A stretch of DNA of 64,000 nt, from positions 124,001 through 188,000 of the forward strand of contig JADJFC010000006.1 of NCBI GenBank assembly GCA_016708785.1, read 5' to 3'. Position numbers and translations under genes: made by a program. The DNA is from Bacteroidota bacterium. GTDB taxonomy: Bacteria; Bacteroidota; Bacteroidia; AKYH767-A; 2013-40CM-41-45. The notes beneath the pieces were generated by a model. That model did no database searches and was not told the DNA's origin. It was given only the letters and a program-made list of their open reading frames with translations. Below, piece after piece: positions 53,309 to 61,352 of the stretch; the stretch's first letter is position 1; each line of letters begins with the position of its first letter.

Positions 53309-55531
53309 ATGGAAGAAAAGACAGACAACAAAACAACTTTAGCAGATGTAAATACAAGTGAAGCTAAATGCCCTTTTCATGGTGGTGCTTTAAAACAAAG
53401 CGCAGGTGGCGGTACACGAAATCGTGACTGGTGGCCAAATCAATTAAAACTGAATATTCTTCGTCAAAATTCTTCTTTGTCCAATCCGATGGACGAGACA
53501 TTTAACTATGCTGAAGAATTTAAAAGTCTTGATCTGGCAGAAGTAAAAAAGGATATCATCAAGTTGATGACAACATCGCAAGACTGGTGGCCTGCAGATT
53601 ATGGGCATTATGGTCCGTTCTTTATTCGTATGGCATGGCACAGTGCAGGAACGTACAGGATCTCTGACGGTCGCGGTGGTGCCGGTTCGGGTTACCAACG
53701 TTTTACGCCGCTCAACAGCTGGCCGGATAATGTTAACCTCGACAAAGCACGTTTGCTGATCTGGCCAATCAAACAAAAATATGGAAAGAAAATTTCATGG
53801 GCAGATCTAATGATCCTTACCGGAAATTGCGCACTTGAATCAATGGGCTTCAAAACTTTTGGTTTCGGTGGCGGACGTGAAGATGTCTGGGAAGCAGAAG
53901 AAGATACGTATTGGGGTTCTGAAAGTAAATGGTTAGACGATAAAAGACATGAAGGTCAACGTGAACTTGAAAATCCTTTAGCAGCTGTACAGATGGGGTT
54001 GATTTATGTAAATCCCGAAGGTCCATTAGGAAATCCTGATCCGCTTGCGGCAGCAAAAGACATTCGCGAAACCTTTGGCCTGATGGCAATGGATGACGAA
54101 GAGACAGTCGCATTGATTGCAGGTGGTCACACATTTGGAAAGACACATGGTGCTGCTGACCCAAGCAAGTATGTAGGTGCTGAACCGGCAGCTGCCGGAA
54201 TTGAAATGCAGGGTCTTGGCTGGAAGAACACTTTTGGAAGTGGCGTTGGAGTCAATACAATTTCCAGCGGACTTGAAGGAGCATGGACTACGACACCTAC
54301 TAAATGGAGCAATAACTTTTTCTGGAATTTGTTTGGCTATGAGTGGGAATTGACAAAGAGTCCTGCAGGTGCTCAACAATGGAAGCCGAAGCACAATATG
54401 GGTGCTGATTCAGTACCTGATGCACATGATCCGGCTAAGCGTCATGCGCCAACAATGCTTACTACAGATCTTGCTCTGAGATTTGATCCTGCATATGAGA
54501 AAATTTCAAGACGTTTCCATGAGAGCCCTGATCAGTTCGCAGATGCTTTTGCTCGTGCCTGGTTCAAACTAACACACCGTGATATGGGTCCGATCGCTTG
54601 TTATCTAGGACCGGAAGTTCCGAAAGAACAATTGATCTGGCAAGATCCAATTCCTGCTGTAACTCATAAATTGATCGAAGATAAAGATATCGCTTCACTA
54701 AAAGCTAAAATACTTGATTCAGGATTATCTGTATCGGTTTTGGTTTCTACTGCATGGGCATCTGCATCGACTTTTAGAGGCTCTGATAAACGTGGCGGTG
54801 CAAATGGTGCACGTATTCGTCTGGCTCCACAGAAAGATTGGAAAGTAAATAATCCGGCACAACTTGCAAGTGTATTGAAAACACTTGAAGGAATTCAAAA
54901 GGAATTCAATGCAAGTGGAAAAACAGTTTCTCTCGCAGACTTGATTGTTTTAGCAGGATGTGCAGGAATAGAAAAAGCAGCTAAGCATGCAGGACATGAT
55001 GTGAAAGTTCCGTTTACTCCGGGGCGTGCAGATACAACACAAGAGCTAACAGATGTAGAATCATTTGCAATTCTTGAGCCGGCAGCCGACGGATTTAGAA
55101 ACTACTTCACACCTATGCATGCGACATCAGCAGAAGAAATGCTGGTTGACAAATCACAACTGATGAGGCTTACTGCGCCTGAGATGACTGTTCTTCTTGG
55201 AGGCATGCGTGTATTGAATACAAACTTCGATAATTCAAAACACGGAGTATTCACGAAGCGTTCAGAAGCATTAACTAACGACTACTTTGTAAATCTGTTA
55301 GATCTGAATACAACTTGGAAAGCAACTACAGATGCACAAAATGTATTCGAAGGTCGCGATCGTAAAACTGGCGAAGTGAAATGGACAGGTACACGTGTGG
55401 ATCTTATCTTCGGATCTAACTCTGAACTAAGAGCGATTGCCGAAGTCTATGGATCTTCGGATGCTCAAGGGAAATTTGTGAAGGATTTTGTTGCAGCTTG
55501 GGCGAAGGTAATGGAGCTGGATCGATTTTAA
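53309..55531 (+). CDS. katG: catalase-peroxidase
   Basis: A 740-residue bifunctional catalase-peroxidase: the distal pocket is Arg107-Trp110-His111 (FFIRMAWHSAGTYR), the proximal haem His is in IAGGHTFGKTHGA, and the Trp-Tyr-Met crosslink Tyr is in MGLIYVNPEGP with Met in FGLMAMDDEE. The C-terminal duplicate domain is present (VSTAWASASTFRGSDKRGGANG). No signal peptide is present, so the enzyme is cytoplasmic. It is divergent from oxyR and very probably induced by it. Confidence 0.97.
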   Translation: MEEKTDNKTTLADVNTSEAKCPFHGGALKQSAGGGTRNRDWWPNQLKLNILRQNSSLSNPMDETFNYAEEFKSLDLAEVKKDIIKLMTTSQDWWPADYGHYGPFFIRMAWHSAGTYRISDGRGGAGSGYQRFTPLNSWPDNVNLDKARLLIWPIKQKYGKKISWADLMILTGNCALESMGFKTFGFGGGREDVWEAEEDTYWGSESKWLDDKRHEGQRELENPLAAVQMGLIYVNPEGPLGNPDPLAAAKDIRETFGLMAMDDEETVALIAGGHTFGKTHGAADPSKYVGAEPAAAGIEMQGLGWKNTFGSGVGVNTISSGLEGAWTTTPTKWSNNFFWNLFGYEWELTKSPAGAQQWKPKHNMGADSVPDAHDPAKRHAPTMLTTDLALRFDPAYEKISRRFHESPDQFADAFARAWFKLTHRDMGPIACYLGPEVPKEQLIWQDPIPAVTHKLIEDKDIASLKAKILDSGLSVSVLVSTAWASASTFRGSDKRGGANGARIRLAPQKDWKVNNPAQLASVLKTLEGIQKEFNASGKTVSLADLIVLAGCAGIEKAAKHAGHDVKVPFTPGRADTTQELTDVESFAILEPAADGFRNYFTPMHATSAEEMLVDKSQLMRLTAPEMTVLLGGMRVLNTNFDNSKHGVFTKRSEALTNDYFVNLLDLNTTWKATTDAQNVFEGRDRKTGEVKWTGTRVDLIFGSNSELRAIAEVYGSSDAQGKFVKDFVAAWAKVMELDRF

Positions 55532-55568
55532 TTTCGGAATTCGAAGTTAGAAAGTAGCTTAAGGGGTT

Positions 55569-55618
55569 TAAAGGGTTTAAGGTGTTGTGGCGGCACTTGG
55601 ACACTTTAAACCCTTTTT
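55569..55618 (+). terminator. katG terminator built from GGGTTTAAAGGG words
   Basis: AAAGGGTTTAAGGTGT (55569-55584) pairs with 55600-55615 with one G-T pair, then TTTTT. The left arm is itself part of a tandem AGGGGTTTAAAGGGTTTAAGG word-repeat. Confidence 0.75.
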
Positions 55619-55630
55619 CAATTCTTCGAA

Positions 55631-56218
55631 TTAGTGATTGCCAATCCTCAATGAATCAAATGGAGCAAGACTCAAAGCATAATCATCAATAATTAGGCTA
55701 TCTCGATAAGCTTGAAATCGAACCCATCCTAAATATTCTTCACCATTTTTAATTAATTTGAATCCAACATATTTTTTCGAAATAAAACAATGACAGTGAA
55801 TAAAGGCTTGGTAATTATTCAACTCCAAATAAAGTTCATTCTCTATCATATCAGTCTTCTTTATATAAATTCCAGAATCTATTGAAGGTTGGCAAGGACC
55901 ATTGCAATACAGATCCTTTAAAAGAAAATTTAAACTGTCGATCTTTGATACTCTGATGCTATATTCAACTTCCTCTTGATGCGCGACAACTGTTATTGTG
56001 TTGTATAGAAAAAATTTCATGTCATAAATAGAATCATTGTTTACATCTAAATAATATGACAAAGTATCATTTCTTGGAACAGTTGCAACAATGTCAGGGA
56101 CAAAATCATAATAAAATAGATTATTAATCTTTGGTAAAATACTACCACTATCCCTCTCCTTCTTACAAGAGTATCCAATAAAAACGAGGACAACTAAAAT
56201 AAATATTACTTTTTTCAT
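55631..56218 (-). CDS. hypothetical lipoprotein
   Basis: The ATG at 56218 gives MKKVIFILVVLVFIGYSCKKERD, a lipoprotein signal. The 195-residue protein contains YYLDVNNDSIYDMKFFLYNT (an acidic Asp/Asn loop that could bind Ca2+), LYCNGPCQPS (a likely disulfide) and CHCFISKKYVGFKLI. I recognise no family. It is transcribed alone and ends convergent with katG, 100 bp away. Confidence 0.65.
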   Translation of the reverse strand: MKKVIFILVVLVFIGYSCKKERDSGSILPKINNLFYYDFVPDIVATVPRNDTLSYYLDVNNDSIYDMKFFLYNTITVVAHQEEVEYSIRVSKIDSLNFLLKDLYCNGPCQPSIDSGIYIKKTDMIENELYLELNNYQAFIHCHCFISKKYVGFKLIKNGEEYLGWVRFQAYRDSLIIDDYALSLAPFDSLRIGNH

Positions 56219-56332
56219 TAGCACAAAAATAATTTGAAATTTAAAATAGCAAAGTACACTACAAGTATACAAAATAAATTATTATTTTGACAATTGCGCA
56301 CTGTCTATAAAAAGGTAAATTTCCAACTTAAT

Positions 56333-57301
56333 TCAATTTTTCCAGCTACTTAAAAAGTCATTTATCACGGCAAATTCAATTTTCGGCTCATCAATTTGAG
56401 AATTATGACCGGAGTGTTCAAGCATTGCAAACTTTGCTTGTGGACAGTACTTTTTGTATTCTAAGGAAAGTTTTGGAGTGAAGGAGCGATCAAATCTCCC
56501 TGCAATTATTAAGACAGGCATATCCAATTTTGAGAGGTCTGCACGAATGTCATATTTAGAAATATCATTTGCAATAACGAAATCGCCATCGTCACCAAGA
56601 ATCTGATAATATACTTCTTCATTGAACGTTGAACTACAACTATCAAGACGAACAAATTTATTTTCCGGACAATAAGCATGAACTAATTCCAAGGGAAATT
56701 GATTATACAATTCATAATGAATTTTCTCTGATGAACAATGTCCTTTTGACCTAATGACCATTAACGAGTCCCACAATTCAGGCATTTGATGAGCGAATGT
56801 GGTATTCCAATTATCATTACTCTCCTGCCACATTTGGCCGCTGTAAAAACCATGAGCCACAATCAAATGATCTACATGCTGTCCATACTCTAAGGCATAA
56901 AGTTGGGCCACTTCGCTGCCATATGAATGTCCGAGAAGATTAATTTTTTCATAGCCAAGCGCTTTTCGAATTCCTTCGATGTCTAAAACGTCTTGTTTGA
57001 TACTATATTCAGTTGGACTTGTTGCGCGATCAGATTTACCTCTGCCGAAATTATCTATGAAAACTAACATACAAGAATCGCTTAATCCATCGAAGCTGTG
57101 CATTCCACCATGAGACATCCCCGGCCCGCCTGATATTAAAAAAAGTGGTTCACCTTTTCCAAGAGTTTCAACCCACAATTTATGTCCGTTAACTTTCAAA
57201 TATTTTCCATTGACTTCATTCTCCCTATTCGCATCTCCTCTATTGCAAGCAACATTTAGCGATACTGTTATAATGAATAAAATAGTCAAAAGACGCCCCA
57301 T
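56333..57301 (-). CDS. lipoprotein alpha/beta hydrolase (proline iminopeptidase-like)
   Basis: A protein of about 322 residues with a lipoprotein signal ending VSLNVACNRGD (start at the ATG at 57301; 57313 is an alternative). The fold is intact: LISGGPGMSHGGMHSFD (oxyanion, iminopeptidase-like), VFIDNFGRGKSDR, the Ser nucleophile in LLGHSYGSEVAQLYALEYG, the Asp in LIIAGRFDRSFTP and the His in MLEHSGHNSQIDEP. It should be an active serine hydrolase with unknown substrate, attached at the periplasmic or outer-membrane surface. It lies 3-15 bp after the Doc gene. Confidence 0.8.
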   Translation of the reverse strand: MGRLLTILFIITVSLNVACNRGDANRENEVNGKYLKVNGHKLWVETLGKGEPLFLISGGPGMSHGGMHSFDGLSDSCMLVFIDNFGRGKSDRATSPTEYSIKQDVLDIEGIRKALGYEKINLLGHSYGSEVAQLYALEYGQHVDHLIVAHGFYSGQMWQESNDNWNTTFAHQMPELWDSLMVIRSKGHCSSEKIHYELYNQFPLELVHAYCPENKFVRLDSCSSTFNEEVYYQILGDDGDFVIANDISKYDIRADLSKLDMPVLIIAGRFDRSFTPKLSLEYKKYCPQAKFAMLEHSGHNSQIDEPKIEFAVINDFLSSWKN

Positions 57302-57316
57302 ACGATTTTTCACCAG

Positions 57317-57697
57317 CTAATCTAAATTAAATGTATGGTGATCTAACCACATCAAAATCTCTTCTGTTCGCAGTTTCCCAGATGCAATCTGAATAACAAA
57401 AAGATACTTTTCATTTTGACTTGCTTTAATATCCATCCTAAATTTTAACAAAAGTAGTCGCATTAACACATATCCTATTCGTTTATTTCCGTCAACAAAA
57501 GGATGATTGACAACAACACTTTCAATTAATGCAGCAGCCTTTTTAGTGGGCGTAGGATAGAGTTCATTATTATCAAAGGTTGCAAAGGGCCTATTAATTG
57601 CTGACTTTAATGCATTAAGATCCCTTACGCCACTACCTCCACCAAAATTTTCAATTAAAACTTGATGAATACTTAACACCTCATTCAATTCAATCAT
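57317..57697 (-). CDS. Doc-type (Fic-fold) toxin
   Basis: A 126-residue death-on-curing protein with the Fic motif NHPFVDGNKRIGYVLMR (His65 catalytic, GNKR), and the Doc N-terminus MIELNEVLSIHQVLIENFGGGSGVRDLNAL. Doc proteins phosphorylate EF-Tu and stop translation. Its ATG overlaps the antitoxin stop by 4 bp (ATGA), as in many toxin-antitoxin operons. All catalytic residues are present. Confidence 0.87.
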   Translation of the reverse strand: MIELNEVLSIHQVLIENFGGGSGVRDLNALKSAINRPFATFDNNELYPTPTKKAAALIESVVVNHPFVDGNKRIGYVLMRLLLLKFRMDIKASQNEKYLFVIQIASGKLRTEEILMWLDHHTFNLD

Positions 57698-57882
57698 TGA
57701 GCGAGTTTTTTAAGAAGTTCCCTGTCTTCAATTAAAATTTTACGCATATTCTGTGACAGATTTACAGAGTCAACTGATTTACTTTGGACAGTTTTTAAAT
57801 ATTCCAAAATATCTTCCAATACAACTTCTGGCATTGTATCCAGGACTTTTTGAATTTCTGTTTTAATTTGGTTTGTTGTCAT
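57694..57882 (-). CDS. antitoxin of the Doc pair
   Basis: A 62-residue acidic/basic helical protein (MTTNQIKTEIQKVLDTMPEVVLEDILEYLKTVQ) immediately upstream of, and overlapping, the Doc gene. I start it at the ATG at 57882; the longer frame to 57948 is hydrophobic and unlike an antitoxin. The N-terminal part resembles DUF2281-like antitoxin proteins by pattern, and the C-terminal helix (MRKILIEDRELLKKLAQ) is the likely toxin-neutralising segment. The assignment relies mostly on context. Confidence 0.65.
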   Translation of the reverse strand: MTTNQIKTEIQKVLDTMPEVVLEDILEYLKTVQSKSVDSVNLSQNMRKILIEDRELLKKLAQ

Positions 57883-57927
57883 CTTTGATATGTTATCTAA
57901 ATACCAAATATAATAAAAAGAATAGAG

Positions 57928-57969
57928 AAAGGGAGAAAAAAGAGACAACTCTTTTTTCTCCCTTTTTTT
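57928..57969. terminator. perfect 17-bp hairpin with T-tail downstream of dnaE
   Basis: AAAGGGAGAAAAAAGAG (57928-57944) pairs exactly with 57949-57965 around a 4-nt loop. T7 follows on the plus strand and a T-rich tract on the minus. Between it and the dnaE stop lie TTAACACAGAAAAAAC and TTAACACGGAGAGCACAAAG words (minus strand). Confidence 0.75.
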
Positions 57970-58014
57970 CTTTGTGCTCTCCGTGTTAAATTTGTTTTTT
58001 CTGTGTTAAAAAAT

Positions 58015-60975
58015 TTAATTCCCTCGAATCTCAATCTTCTCCATACTCTCCACCGTAATACTGCAAAACCCAAACTCCTCGTCTACTCTTCCTTTTACCA
58101 GATAACATCCACGCCCTCGAAACGGATACTTGTCGGCGACTTTTGGAAAATGTGTAGTGTAGAAGAAATATCCATTGTAATCGAGGAAAGTTCCGAACAT
58201 CATCAACTCGCGCTTGACGGTGCTGGTGTATTTACTAGTAACCATGTAACCGACGATCTCAATTCGTTTACCAATGAACTTCGGCAGATCGGCTGCTAAA
58301 TTTTTCAATAGCACTTTTGATTCGTCATTCAACAGTTCGAAAGGTGAACGCAATGCAAAGCCAAGCAATTCGATTTCATCAAATGCATCGTCGAGTGGCT
58401 TCTGGTCGAGTGCGGGAAGCGTATATGTTTTCACACCGGTATCGAACAATTCATTTCGCGCTGCTGTCTTGCGTTCTTTCCCGATGAGCATGTGAATGTC
58501 CCACAACAATTCTTTTTTCGTGCGACCAGTAAAACGAAATGCGCCGATGCGGATGAGAATTCTCAACTGCTCTAGTTCAATGGAAATTCGTTTTGTGAAA
58601 TCTTCCAGGTTTTTATAATCGCCGTGCTGCTTTCTCTCATTCACAATAGCGTGACTGATTGTTGTCTCCAGTCCGCTGAGATGAATGAAGCCGAGATAAA
58701 TGTCATCGCAAATAATAGATGTCAGATGTTCGCTGTTGTTAATACACGGCGGATGAATATTCGCACAAGACATACGCGCTTCGTGAACATAGAATTCCGT
58801 CCGATAAAATCCGCCGAAATTATTGATCACTCCTACCATGAATTCTTTCGGATAATATGCTTTCAGATAAAGGCTTTGAAAACTTTCAACAGCATACGAT
58901 GCCGAATGGCCTTTCGAAAATGAATAGCCGGCGAAACTTTCGATCTGTCGCCAGACTTCTGTAATGATGTTTTCCGGATACCCTTTCTTCCTGCAACTTT
59001 CGAAATAGTTGTCGTGGATCTTTGCAAACTCTGCACGTGAACGAAATTTCCCTGACATGCCCCGACGAAGCACATCCGATTCAGAAAGTGAAAGTCCTGC
59101 GAAATGATGTGCGACTTTGATCACATCTTCCTGATACACCATAATACCATACGTCTCTTTCATCAGTTCTTCCATGACAGGATGAATGTACGTGCGACGC
59201 TCAGGGTGATGCGTGCGAAGAATGTATTCACGCATCATTCCGGATTTTGCTACTCCCGGACGAATGATAGAACTTGCAGCGACAAGTTGAATGTATGTAT
59301 CGACTGCCAATTTTTTCAGCAACATGCGCATGGCAGGTGATTCGACATAAAAACAACCCATGCATTTACCTGTACGAATCAAATCTTTTACGCGCTCATC
59401 TTTTTTGAAATCGTTGATGGCGTGAATGTCTATTGAGATGCCGTAATTATTTTTTACGATGTCGACCGTGTCTTTGATGTGGCCGAGACCCCGCTGACTG
59501 AGAATATCAAGTTTGTATAATCCGAGATCCTCCGCTTCTAGCATACTGAACTGTGTTGTCGGATAACCTTTCGGCGGCATGATGGTAGCAGTATACCAAC
59601 TCAATTGCTTTTCGGAAATTACTATTCCACAAGAATGCACAGTAAGATGATTGGGCATGTCGTGCATTTGCATTGCATAGAAATTGATCGCTTGCGTGAT
59701 CTTGTCCGGCGTATCGGGATGGCGACGATTCTCTACGATATAATCGATCTCGCCTTTGGGAAGTCCAAAAACTTTTCCCAATTCGCGTACAACTGCCTTC
59801 GACTGATACGTTGAATAGGCACCTAGCAATGCAACATTCTCTTTTCCATGACGACGAAAAATATAATCGGTAACATCATCACGATCCGTCCATGAAAAAT
59901 CGATATCGAAGTCAGGCGGATTGGCACGGAACGGGTTGATGAAACGTTCGAAGTAAAGGTCCAGTTCGACAGGATCTACATCGGTGATGCGCAGGCAATA
60001 GGCAACGATGCTATTTGCTCCACTACCACGACCGACGTATGCATAATTTTTATGCTGTGCATATCGGACAATGTCCCAGTTCAAAAGGAAGTAAGGAGCG
60101 AAACCGAGTTCCGCGATCATCTTCAATTCCTTTTCTATTCGTTCGCAGATGACCTCATTCGGTTTTCCATAGCGATACTCTGCACCTTTATATGCTTCAC
60201 GACGAAGAATTTCTCTGTCGAGCGATTTACTTCCGGAAAATGTTTGCTTGTTTTTGCTCTCGTGAAAATCGAAAGCTATTGTGCATACATCAAGAATACG
60301 TTGTGCGTTTTCGATCAATGCCGGAAAATCCTGATAGCGACGCAGCAATTCGGCAGGAGTGAAAATGATCTCATCCTGAGCAGCGAGATCGTCGGCTGTC
60401 AATTTAGAAAGCAAGGTGTTGTTTGCAATTCCACGCAAGAGCGAATGTAATTGAAATCCGCCGCTGTGTTTAAAGGAGATGGGATTCAATGCAACGAGTT
60501 TATGTTTTACACTTTCCCATTCGGAAAATTTAAGTCTGTTCAATTGCGATGCACGAATCCCGAGAAAACAATTTTGTTCTTTACGAATATGCGCAGGCTT
60601 GATCGTCGTGGTAGCACTGAAAGGAATGATCCAGAAAACATTCTGCAACACCGGTGGCACTTCAGGAAGATCCGGTAATTCGTTTGTTCCTTTTCGCAAA
60701 CAGAACGTAAGAAATTCGTTGAGCTCCCGGAAGCCATTATTATTTTTCGCCAGTCCGATGTAAAATTGTTTTGCTCCTATTCTGAAATCAATTCCTATAG
60801 CGGGCTCAACATCATACTGTGGAGCGAGTCGGATAAAATCCATCACACCGGATGTGTTATTGATATCAGTGAGTGCAAGTTTAGAAATACCGCAACGCTT
60901 TGCTTCCTGCAGGAGCTGTTCGACACCTAGCGTTCCGAAGTTGAAGCTGTAATAGGAATGAGTATTCAGATACAT
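58015..60975 (-). CDS. dnaE: DNA polymerase III alpha-type polymerase (DnaE)
   Basis: A 986-residue C-family polymerase, starting at the ATG at 60975; a TTG at 60990 would add five residues. The PHP domain is at the N-terminus (LNTHSYYSFNFGTLGVEQLL), but the first metal-binding His of the usual HxxHS-type motif is absent. The catalytic aspartates lie in PDFDIDFSW (about residues 354-362). Further motifs are YVGRGSGANSIVAYCLRI, YQEDVIKVAHHFAGLSLSESDVLRRGMSGK, and a helix-hairpin/OB tail (IEIVGYMVTSKYTS). The short length and degraded PHP suit a translesion (DnaE2-like) rather than replicative polymerase. No imuA or imuB is in the window. Confidence 0.85.
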   Translation of the reverse strand: MYLNTHSYYSFNFGTLGVEQLLQEAKRCGISKLALTDINNTSGVMDFIRLAPQYDVEPAIGIDFRIGAKQFYIGLAKNNNGFRELNEFLTFCLRKGTNELPDLPEVPPVLQNVFWIIPFSATTTIKPAHIRKEQNCFLGIRASQLNRLKFSEWESVKHKLVALNPISFKHSGGFQLHSLLRGIANNTLLSKLTADDLAAQDEIIFTPAELLRRYQDFPALIENAQRILDVCTIAFDFHESKNKQTFSGSKSLDREILRREAYKGAEYRYGKPNEVICERIEKELKMIAELGFAPYFLLNWDIVRYAQHKNYAYVGRGSGANSIVAYCLRITDVDPVELDLYFERFINPFRANPPDFDIDFSWTDRDDVTDYIFRRHGKENVALLGAYSTYQSKAVVRELGKVFGLPKGEIDYIVENRRHPDTPDKITQAINFYAMQMHDMPNHLTVHSCGIVISEKQLSWYTATIMPPKGYPTTQFSMLEAEDLGLYKLDILSQRGLGHIKDTVDIVKNNYGISIDIHAINDFKKDERVKDLIRTGKCMGCFYVESPAMRMLLKKLAVDTYIQLVAASSIIRPGVAKSGMMREYILRTHHPERRTYIHPVMEELMKETYGIMVYQEDVIKVAHHFAGLSLSESDVLRRGMSGKFRSRAEFAKIHDNYFESCRKKGYPENIITEVWRQIESFAGYSFSKGHSASYAVESFQSLYLKAYYPKEFMVGVINNFGGFYRTEFYVHEARMSCANIHPPCINNSEHLTSIICDDIYLGFIHLSGLETTISHAIVNERKQHGDYKNLEDFTKRISIELEQLRILIRIGAFRFTGRTKKELLWDIHMLIGKERKTAARNELFDTGVKTYTLPALDQKPLDDAFDEIELLGFALRSPFELLNDESKVLLKNLAADLPKFIGKRIEIVGYMVTSKYTSTVKRELMMFGTFLDYNGYFFYTTHFPKVADKYPFRGRGCYLVKGRVDEEFGFCSITVESMEKIEIRGN

Positions 60976-60990
60976 TGTTTGTGGGTCCAA

Positions 60991-61272
60991 TTAAAGCCAT
61001 GGAGGATAGGCCTCTACGACAACCGCTCGGATTGTGAAACAATCTGAGTGGGTGGTTATAATATAGTCAATTTTTCGGGGTAAGCAAAGGTTTGAACCGG
61101 GATTTAGCTGATTTATGGATTTCACTGTTGCAGCCGAACTTTGCCTTCAACGAAATTCCCGACAGTCCTAAAATCCGTTTAATCCAGGTTCCGACTTTCT
61201 GAGTAATCCATAAATCAGCTAAATCCCGATTCAGACTTTCAGCGTAATCCCAAAATCAGCTAAATCCCGGTC
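60991..61272. other. intergenic region with hairpin and GATTTAGCTGATTTATGG word-repeat
   Basis: A 13-bp stem with two G-U pairs (61023-61035 with 61039-61051, 3-nt loop) lies 48 bp upstream of dnaE. Next come an inverted repeat of GATTTAGCTGATTTATGGATT words (61094-61121 with 61205-61232, 27 of 28 bases) and a third copy at 61246-61272. On the minus strand a frame of about 30 codons ends with a TAA 15 bp before the dnaE ATG and could be the tail of a lost upstream gene. Confidence 0.55.
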
Positions 61273-61287
61273 AAGACAATCCCGATC

Positions 61288-61323
61288 AAAAAAGGGCGAA
61301 AAGTTTTTACACCTTCCGCCCTT
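61288..61323 (-). terminator. terminator of the SBBP/T9SS gene
   Basis: AAGGGCG (61292-61298) pairs with CGCCCTT (61317-61323), and an inner AAG/CTT extends the stem; T6 follows on the minus strand. It lies 30 bp past the stop. Confidence 0.65.
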
Positions 61324-61352
61324 ACAAGTTCAATCAATTACGAGGATATAAA

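Noticed and set aside
57317..57882. Doc operon as part of a larger mobile island
   Set aside because: No integrase, transposase, attachment repeats or compositional shift is visible beside it; it looks like a solitary toxin-antitoxin pair.
10148..61272. CRISPR array explanation for the repeats
   Set aside because: The repeats are inverted or tandem words without regular unique spacers, and no cas genes are present.
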